Shown piece by piece: positions 8,344-12,873 of a stretch of 12,873 nucleotides of DNA. The position numbers were made by a program, and so were the translations under genes. The stretch lies in the NCBI GenBank assembly GCA_030430875.1, contig JAUIKI010000017.1, positions 1-12,873 on the forward strand, written 5' to 3'. Origin of the DNA: Gammaproteobacteria bacterium. Its GTDB lineage: Bacteria > Pseudomonadota > Gammaproteobacteria > Pseudomonadales > JAUIKI01. The notes under the pieces are model-generated. The model had not been told where the DNA came from. It searched no databases and saw nothing but the letters and a program-made list of their open reading frames with translations. Within the stretch, counting starts at the first letter, position 1; each line of letters begins with the position of its first letter.

Positions 8344-8372
8344 TTGCGCTTGAGTTAAAAAATAGCTATATT
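8344..8372 (+). promoter_or_regulatory. Candidate sigma70 promoter upstream of argD
   Basis: TTGCGC (8344-8349) and TATATT (8367-8372) are separated by exactly 17 nt. The -35 matches 4 of 6 and the -10 matches 5 of 6 consensus positions. Transcription would begin near 8379, almost at the base of the 8382-8406 hairpin, so the argD leader would be about 50 nt and start with that hairpin. Confidence 0.4.
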
Positions 8373-8381
8373 AACCAATTC

Positions 8382-8414
8382 TAAGGCAGCAAATTTCGCT
8401 GCCTTATTTTTTTT
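8382..8414 (+). terminator. Rho-independent terminator or attenuator just before argD
   Basis: The perfect stem TAAGGCAGC (8382-8390) / GCTGCCTTA (8398-8406) has a 7-nt loop and is followed directly by eight T residues (8407-8414). This is a canonical intrinsic terminator. It lies only 14 nt before the argD ATG. It may end the ceo-like transcript from upstream, or act as an attenuator or 5' stabilising hairpin for argD if the promoter at 8344-8372 is used. Confidence 0.75.
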
Positions 8415-8428
8415 ATTAGAAGACGAAA

Positions 8429-9607
8429 ATGACACAATTATTAAACACCTATAATCGACTGCCTATCGCCTTTACCAAAGGTGAGGGCAGCTGGTTGATT
8501 GCAGACAATAATCAACGTTATCTTGATGCAATTGCTGGCATTGCCGTCGTCGGTCTTGGGCATGCGCATCCTAACGTTTGCACAGCAATTTGTGAGCAAG
8601 CAAATACTTTGATGCACACCTCAAATATCTATCAAATTCCACTACAAGAAGCCCTTGGCTCCCAATTGTGCGATATTAGTGGTGCTGAGGCTGCTTTTTT
8701 ATGTAATTCTGGCGCCGAAGCCAATGAGGCAGCATTGAAAATAGCAAGACTCTATGGCCATCAACTAGGCGTTGAAAAGCCTACTATTGTAGTGATGGAT
8801 GGCGCTTTCCATGGCAGAACATTGGCAACCTTATCTGCCAGCGGGTCTCGCAAAGTGCAAGCGGGTTTTGAGCCACTAGTCAGCGGTTTCATTCGTTGTC
8901 CGTTTAATGATATTGATGCATTAAAAACTATCATCAACACAAATTCATCGATTGTTGCGGTGATGGTCGAGCCTATTCAAGGTGAAGGCGGTGTTCGTGT
9001 TGCTGACCCTGACTACCTTCTTCAATTACGAGAGATCTGCAATCAACAAAACTGGTTGCTTATGCTTGATGAAATTCAAACGGGAAATGGTCGAACAGGA
9101 AAATATTTTGCCTATCAACATAGTACGATCATGCCAGATGTGCTAACAACGGCAAAAGGATTAGGGAACGGTTTTCCAATTGGTGCTTGTCTTGCCTTTG
9201 AAAAAGCTGCACCTATTTTTTCACCTGGTAATCATGGAACCACATTTGGTGGTAATCCTCTAGCCTGTCGAGTTGGCCTTAGTGTGATAAATGAAATTAA
9301 TCATACAACGTTTTATCAGCATGTGAATGCAATGTCTGAACAATTGATGGCTGCATTAAAAAATGCATTGCAAGAGGAAACAGGAGTGAAAAATATTCGA
9401 GGGCAAGGATTAATGATTGGTATTGAACTTGATCAACCGTGTGGTGAACTGGTAAAAATGGCTTTGGATGAAAACCTATTAATCAACGTGACTGCTGACA
9501 AGGTGATTCGACTCCTGCCTGCATTGACCATTCAATTTGAGCAAATTGAGCTATTAACGAAAAAACTGATTCCGCTTGTAAAGCAATTTTTAGCAAAACC
9601 GGTATAA
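8429..9607 (+). CDS. argD: Acetylornithine aminotransferase (class III PLP transaminase)
   Basis: ArgD converts N-acetylglutamate semialdehyde plus glutamate to N-acetylornithine in arginine synthesis, and often also serves lysine synthesis as succinyldiaminopimelate aminotransferase. The 392-residue length is standard. Visible motifs include NSGAEANEAALK (93-104, PLP phosphate region), GAFHGRTLA (125-133), EPIQGEGG (181-188) and LDEIQTGNGRTG (213-224, with Asp214 and Gln217 near the cofactor). The PLP lysine is Lys243 in TTAKGLGNGFPIGA, followed by GTTFGGNPLAC (270-280). The start follows AGAAG about 6 nt upstream. argF begins 7 nt after the stop, so the two form an operon. Related enzymes such as succinylornithine or 4-aminobutyrate aminotransferase share the motifs, but the argF neighbour and the length favour ArgD. 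Confidence 0.92.
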   Translation: MTQLLNTYNRLPIAFTKGEGSWLIADNNQRYLDAIAGIAVVGLGHAHPNVCTAICEQANTLMHTSNIYQIPLQEALGSQLCDISGAEAAFLCNSGAEANEAALKIARLYGHQLGVEKPTIVVMDGAFHGRTLATLSASGSRKVQAGFEPLVSGFIRCPFNDIDALKTIINTNSSIVAVMVEPIQGEGGVRVADPDYLLQLREICNQQNWLLMLDEIQTGNGRTGKYFAYQHSTIMPDVLTTAKGLGNGFPIGACLAFEKAAPIFSPGNHGTTFGGNPLACRVGLSVINEINHTTFYQHVNAMSEQLMAALKNALQEETGVKNIRGQGLMIGIELDQPCGELVKMALDENLLINVTADKVIRLLPALTIQFEQIELLTKKLIPLVKQFLAKPV

Positions 9608-9614
9608 CTTAATC

Positions 9615-10523
9615 ATGACTGTAAGACATTTTTTAACACTGCAAGATTTTAGCCAAGCTGAATTACAACAGCTTTTGGTGCGTGCTATTGAATTAAAGAA
9701 AGGCGAACGCTTTCAGCCGAGCGCAAAAACTCAACATAAAACACTGGGATTAATTTTTGAAAAAGCTTCGACGCGCACACGTGTAGCCTTTGAAGTAGCT
9801 ATGAACCAATTAGGAGGCAACAGTATATTCTTATCATCAAATGACACTCAACTTGGAAGGGGAGAGCCAATTGAAGATACTGCTCGAGTATTAAGTCGCA
9901 TGGTGGATATTGTTGCGATTCGAACATTTAGCCACGAAACATTAACGCGATTTAGTCAAGCAGCAAGTATTCCAACCATCAACGCACTTTCTGATGACTT
10001 TCATCCATGTCAGTTGCTTGCTGACATTCAAACATTTATTGAAAAGTGTGGTGATATCAAAGGAAAGCAGGTTGCTTGGATTGGTGATGGGAATAATATG
10101 TGTCATTCATACATCAATGCTGCTCGACAATTTGAATTTACTCTGCGTATTGCAAGCCCAGAAAATTACACACCAAATCAAGCATTATTAAGTCAAAATA
10201 AGCCGTGGGTAGAATTGGTGAAAACTCCCGAAGATGCAGCCAAAAATGCAAATCTTATTGTGACAGATGTTTGGGCATCTATGGGCCAAGAAGGTGAACA
10301 GAAAAAACGCCAGCAACAATTTTTTGCTTATCAAGTTACTCAAAATTTATTAGATCTCGCTGCCCCAGATGTGCTTTTTATGCATTGCCTGCCCGCACAT
10401 CGAGGCGAGGAAGTAAGCGCTGCTGTGATGGATGATCCACGATCAGCGATTTGGGACGAAGCTGAAAATCGATTGCATGCACAAAAAGCGTTACTAGAAT
10501 TTTTGCTTATTCAAGAAAATTAA
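9615..10523 (+). CDS. argF: Ornithine carbamoyltransferase (anabolic)
   Basis: The enzyme transfers a carbamoyl group from carbamoyl phosphate to ornithine to give citrulline, in the cytoplasm as a trimer. The 302-residue protein shows the carbamoyl phosphate site STRTR (52-56) in the context FEKASTRTRVAFE. It also has HPCQLLADIQT (130-140), the ornithine-specific loop DVWASMG (218-224) and HCLPAHRGEE (257-266). The SMG and HCLP motifs separate it from aspartate carbamoyltransferase. It is shorter than catabolic ArcB types and resembles the anabolic, Pseudomonas-like form, and no arc genes are nearby. No Shine-Dalgarno is obvious in the 7 nt after argD, so coupling to argD translation is likely. 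The FbpC-like ABC gene follows after 10 nt. Confidence 0.95.
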   Translation: MTVRHFLTLQDFSQAELQQLLVRAIELKKGERFQPSAKTQHKTLGLIFEKASTRTRVAFEVAMNQLGGNSIFLSSNDTQLGRGEPIEDTARVLSRMVDIVAIRTFSHETLTRFSQAASIPTINALSDDFHPCQLLADIQTFIEKCGDIKGKQVAWIGDGNNMCHSYINAARQFEFTLRIASPENYTPNQALLSQNKPWVELVKTPEDAAKNANLIVTDVWASMGQEGEQKKRQQQFFAYQVTQNLLDLAAPDVLFMHCLPAHRGEEVSAAVMDDPRSAIWDEAENRLHAQKALLEFLLIQEN

Positions 10524-10533
10524 ATCCATTCAT

Positions 10534-11574
10534 ATGTCACTGCTGCTATCTGTTGATCATATTCAATGTTACCATCACCGCGATCATCCCATTGTTGACG
10601 GATTAAGCTTCACAGTAAATTCTGGCGAAATCATCTGTATTCTTGGTGCAAGCGGTTGTGGTAAAACAACAGCATTGCGAGCCATTGCAGGTCTTGAAAA
10701 AATTACTCACGGTGAAATTCGTTTAAAGTCTCAGCTGCTCTCGTCAAAAACAATTCATATCCCGCCACAATCTCGACAAATTGGTCTGGTCTTCCAGGAA
10801 AATACACTTTTTCCTCATCTGAATGTGTATGATAATATTGCTTTTGGATTGGATTCGCTATCACACTCGCAAAAAGATAATCGAATAAAAAAGCTTTTAT
10901 CATTGATTAAACTAGATGCTTATAAAAAACATTATCCACATCAACTTTCAGGTGGGCAACAACAGCGAATAGCGCTGGCTCGAGCACTTGCACCTAAGCC
11001 TCAGCTTATTCTGCTCGATGAGCCGTTTTCAAGCTTGGATACGAGCTTAAAGCAACAATTGCAGTTCACTGTGAAAGCATTACTCAAAGAGGAGGGAACC
11101 ACAGCAATTCTTGTAACGCATGATCACCAAGAAGCTTTCATGATGGCTTCTAAAATTGGGGTAATGCACCAAGGAAAAATCATGCAATGGGATAGTCCAT
11201 TTAACCTTTATCACAATCCTATTAGTAAACATATTGCCAATTTTCTCGGTGCTGGTTACTTTATTTCGGGAGAATACATTGATGACAATAAAATAAAAAC
11301 AGAATTGGGATTATTTCAAATTAATCAAAATAAAACATTATCTCTTCATGCTAATGTTGATGTGCTAATTCGTCCTAGTGATATTTATTATGATGAGAAT
11401 TCAAGTATTTTTGCTAAGATTATTGATAAAACCATGTTTGGCGCAACAACACGTTATACTCTTGAGCTTGCTAATAAAGAAGCGATTGAAGCAATATTTC
11501 CTAGCCATTTTAATTTCGAAATTAATGCTCAAATTTCAATTCGTGCCGATATTAAAGACATTATATTATTTTAA
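10534..11574 (+). CDS. ABC transporter ATP-binding protein of the FbpC/PotA/CysA importer class
   Basis: This is a cytoplasmic ATPase that powers an importer, by family a ferric iron, polyamine, sulfate or similar anion system. The 346-residue protein has a complete nucleotide-binding domain: Walker A GASGCGKTT (38-46), Q-loop Gln88 in LVFQEN, signature LSGGQQQR (138-145), Walker B LILLDEP (158-164), D-loop SSLD (166-169) and switch His196 in LVTHD. After about residue 235 comes a TOBE-type regulatory domain with VLIRPSDI (277-284). HNPISKHIANFLGAGYF (227-243) resembles the FbpC linker. The gene starts 10 nt after argF and is probably cotranscribed, but no permease or binding protein follows within the window. 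The substrate is therefore unassigned; ferric iron is my first guess from sequence style. Confidence 0.85.
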   Translation: MSLLLSVDHIQCYHHRDHPIVDGLSFTVNSGEIICILGASGCGKTTALRAIAGLEKITHGEIRLKSQLLSSKTIHIPPQSRQIGLVFQENTLFPHLNVYDNIAFGLDSLSHSQKDNRIKKLLSLIKLDAYKKHYPHQLSGGQQQRIALARALAPKPQLILLDEPFSSLDTSLKQQLQFTVKALLKEEGTTAILVTHDHQEAFMMASKIGVMHQGKIMQWDSPFNLYHNPISKHIANFLGAGYFISGEYIDDNKIKTELGLFQINQNKTLSLHANVDVLIRPSDIYYDENSSIFAKIIDKTMFGATTRYTLELANKEAIEAIFPSHFNFEINAQISIRADIKDIILF

Positions 11575-11603
11575 TGTGCAAACACATATGTTCATGTAGT
11601 CTT

Positions 11604-11625
11604 GTAACTAGGTTTGCCTAGCTAC
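11604..11625 (+). terminator. Hairpin after the ABC gene, weak terminator or operator candidate
   Basis: GTAACTAGG (11604-11612) and CCTAGCTAC (11617-11625) form a 9-bp stem with one A-C mismatch and a 4-nt TTTG loop. Only three T residues follow, so as an intrinsic terminator it is poor. It lies between the ABC gene and the XRE pair. The dyad could alternatively be a binding site for the downstream DNA-binding proteins. Confidence 0.35.
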
Positions 11626-11645
11626 TTTGGTATATACTGAAGCCT

Positions 11646-11675
11646 TTGAAATAAAGATTTCATGCCAATTCTATT
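11646..11675 (+). promoter_or_regulatory. Candidate promoter of the XRE pair
   Basis: TTGAAA (11646-11651) and TCTATT (11670-11675) are separated by 18 nt, each matching 4 of 6 consensus positions. Initiation near 11682 would leave a leader of about 20 nt before the ATG at 11702. No Shine-Dalgarno is visible there. The region is very AT-rich, so chance matches are likely. Confidence 0.3.
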
Positions 11676-11701
11676 TTTGAAAATAAACAGATATTATAGC
11701 T

Positions 11702-12343
11702 ATGAAGTTTGGGAAAAAACTACAAGAGCTCAGAGTTAAAGCTGGGTATAAGCAGCCTGAAGTTGCTAAAATGATGGGGATTGAGCAATCCTATCTATCA
11801 AAGTTGGAGAATGATCGAGCCATTCCCTCACGAGAAATGTTTGAAAAAATCATTCATGTTTTCCAGCTAACACCTGAAAAACTATTTGATGGAATTGATC
11901 CAACAATTCTTTTTCGAGATTTTGACCATATTCCATGGATTGCAGAGAAACTAAAGGATTATGAGCAAAAAAGTCTTTATCACACTATTCGTTGGTTAAT
12001 ACTGTCTTCCATTATTTCTGTTATTGGTAGTGTAATACTTTTATCAAGTGTCACTGGATTGATTTTCAACAACAAAGAATACACCTACGTTGGCTCTTAT
12101 TCCTATTATGATCAAACATTGAAAAAAGGTTTTGGACAAATTTCTTTTCAAGCAAATAATTATTTAGGGCACTTTGTTTTTTTTGGCGAATATGGAAAGC
12201 CTTTATTTATCTACCGGTACGATAATGAACAATTTTATTATCGTACTGAAAATCGCTGGCTAACTTTCGTGGGTAGCATTTTCTTAATTGCAGGACTAGG
12301 GTTTGGTTTAGTCAGCAGATATATACGAAAACATGAAAACTAA
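11702..12343 (+). CDS. Membrane-anchored XRE-family (HTH_3) transcriptional regulator, first of a tandem pair
   Basis: I do not recognise a named family beyond the XRE/Cro helix-turn-helix. The 213-residue protein starts with a compact HTH domain (about 3-62). The recognition region is MGIEQSYLSKLENDRAIPS (25-43), typical of XRE proteins. The linker contains PTILFRDFDHIPWIAEKLKDY (67-87), which is shared with the next gene. Two membrane helices follow (about 98-122 and 187-208), enclosing about 65 residues rich in Tyr and Phe. With the HTH in the cytoplasm, this loop should face the periplasm and could sense an envelope signal. The C-terminus (RYIRKHEN) is basic and cytoplasmic. The stop is 15 nt before the GTG of the paralogue. 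The layout recalls one-component membrane regulators such as ToxR/CadC, but with an XRE rather than a winged-helix domain. That analogy is inference. Confidence 0.75.
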   Translation: MKFGKKLQELRVKAGYKQPEVAKMMGIEQSYLSKLENDRAIPSREMFEKIIHVFQLTPEKLFDGIDPTILFRDFDHIPWIAEKLKDYEQKSLYHTIRWLILSSIISVIGSVILLSSVTGLIFNNKEYTYVGSYSYYDQTLKKGFGQISFQANNYLGHFVFFGEYGKPLFIYRYDNEQFYYRTENRWLTFVGSIFLIAGLGFGLVSRYIRKHEN

Positions 12344-12358
12344 TAATGGTAAAAACGT

Positions 12359-12873
12359 GTGAATTTCGGCAAAAAAATTAAAAATTTGCGAATTAAGCAA
12401 GGTAAAAATCAGCGTGATGCAGCGAAATCCATTGGGATTGATCAATCTTATCTTTCCTTGCTTGAAAATGATCGCTGCGTTCCTTCAGAAGATATTTTTA
12501 ATCGACTTGCTGATGCCTACAAAGTGAATTCGAATGAGTTATTAATGGGAATCAACCCAACAGCTATCTATCGAGATTTTAATCATATTTCAACAGTTGC
12601 AGCGAAGCTTGATGACTATAAAAAGTCTGCCAAGGAGAGTTATCGCCATATTTTTATTGCTTCAATTATCAGTTGCTGTGTGGGTGTTTTAATCATTATC
12701 ACAGGGTTGAGTGGAATTTTGCAATCTAACACTATATATAATTATGGAACCATTACCAAAAAACAACTGTATTTATCTGAAAATTACTACCCAAATTCTT
12801 ATAAGAACATTAACGCAGAGGGATCTGTTTGGTTTGAAAGTTTGCCGTATGAAGAGCTGATCAAAGAAAATTA
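12359..12873 (+). CDS. Membrane-anchored XRE-family regulator, second of a tandem pair (3' partial)
   Basis: The reading frame runs from a GTG at 12359 to the window edge with no stop (171 full codons), so the C-terminus is missing. It is collinear with the preceding gene without gaps through the HTH and linker; by eye about 40 of the first 90 residues are identical. Shared blocks include SYLS.LENDR (30-39) and PT...RDF.HI (67-77). One membrane helix lies at about 98-121, followed by a different extracytoplasmic segment. GTG is chosen because the protein then begins NFGKKIKNLR, aligned with KFGKKLQELR. The ATG at 12346 is in another frame. No ribosome site is evident, so coupling to the first gene is likely. 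The sensor part diverges more than the HTH, suggesting duplication followed by a change in signal. Confidence 0.75.
   Translation, partial: MNFGKKIKNLRIKQGKNQRDAAKSIGIDQSYLSLLENDRCVPSEDIFNRLADAYKVNSNELLMGINPTAIYRDFNHISTVAAKLDDYKKSAKESYRHIFIASIISCCVGVLIIITGLSGILQSNTIYNYGTITKKQLYLSENYYPNSYKNINAEGSVWFESLPYEELIKEN

Larger units (their letters stand above)
8229..8428. other. Intergenic region between the ceo-like gene and argD
   Basis: This is 200 nt without a gene. It contains a candidate promoter (8344-8372) and a strong terminator-like hairpin (8382-8414), both described separately. I looked for ArgR-type operators (TGAAT-4-ATTCA palindromes) and saw none that fit. I also saw no leader peptide rich in arginine codons; the only ATG near the promoter (8339) opens a 4-codon frame. 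Confidence 0.5.

Noticed and set aside
8229..8380. ArgR operator upstream of argD
   Set aside because: TGAAT at about 8265 has no matching ATTCA half-site at the right distance, and no tandem 18-bp boxes are present.
11378..11599. 73-codon plus-strand frame over the end of the ABC gene
   Set aside because: It overlaps the TOBE domain in another frame and has no support of its own.

Overview
The window is AT-rich chromosomal DNA. It most likely comes from a gammaproteobacterium, because the ccmF-ccmG-ccmH-ccmI order, the separate (unfused) ccmH and ccmI, and the ArgD, OTC and DUF2339/DUF3999 proteins all have a proteobacterial character. I cannot resolve the genus. I see no rRNA, tRNA, CRISPR array or complete insertion sequence.

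Layout: (1) 1-2381, plus strand, is the tail of a cytochrome c maturation operon. It holds only the last ~135 codons of ccmF, then apparently intact ccmG (dsbE), ccmH and ccmI. The sequence left of the ccmF fragment (1 to about 105) does not encode the preceding part of CcmF in any plus-strand frame, so ccmF looks cut by an insertion or rearrangement. (2) 2394-6481, minus strand, converges on the ccm operon. It encodes a two-gene membrane module: a DUF2339 polytopic protein followed, with an ATGA overlap, by a DUF3999 protein with a signal peptide and a C-terminal anchor. A good sigma70-type promoter (TTGACA, 18 nt, TATGAA) sits just upstream. (3) 6482-7022 is about 540 nt with no convincing gene. 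(4) 7023-10523, plus strand, is an ornithine-centred block. It starts with a protein resembling N5-(carboxyethyl)ornithine synthase, then a strong hairpin plus T-tract, then argD and argF. (5) 10534-11574 is an FbpC-type ABC ATPase with no transport partners in view, 10 nt after argF. (6) 11702 to the end holds two tandem, collinear paralogues of a membrane-anchored XRE-type DNA-binding protein. The second starts with GTG and runs off the right edge.

How the genes work together: CcmF/G/H/I act at the periplasmic face of the inner membrane to deliver haem to apocytochrome c. CcmG and CcmH handle the reduced haem-binding cysteines, CcmI chaperones the apoprotein, and CcmF/CcmH is the ligation site, so a broken ccmF would disable the pathway unless another copy exists. 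ArgD and ArgF flank the ornithine node of arginine synthesis, and the Ceo-like enzyme would draw ornithine and pyruvate off that node. The least understood parts are the DUF2339/DUF3999 pair and the tandem membrane-bound XRE pair, which are my main candidates for undescribed systems.
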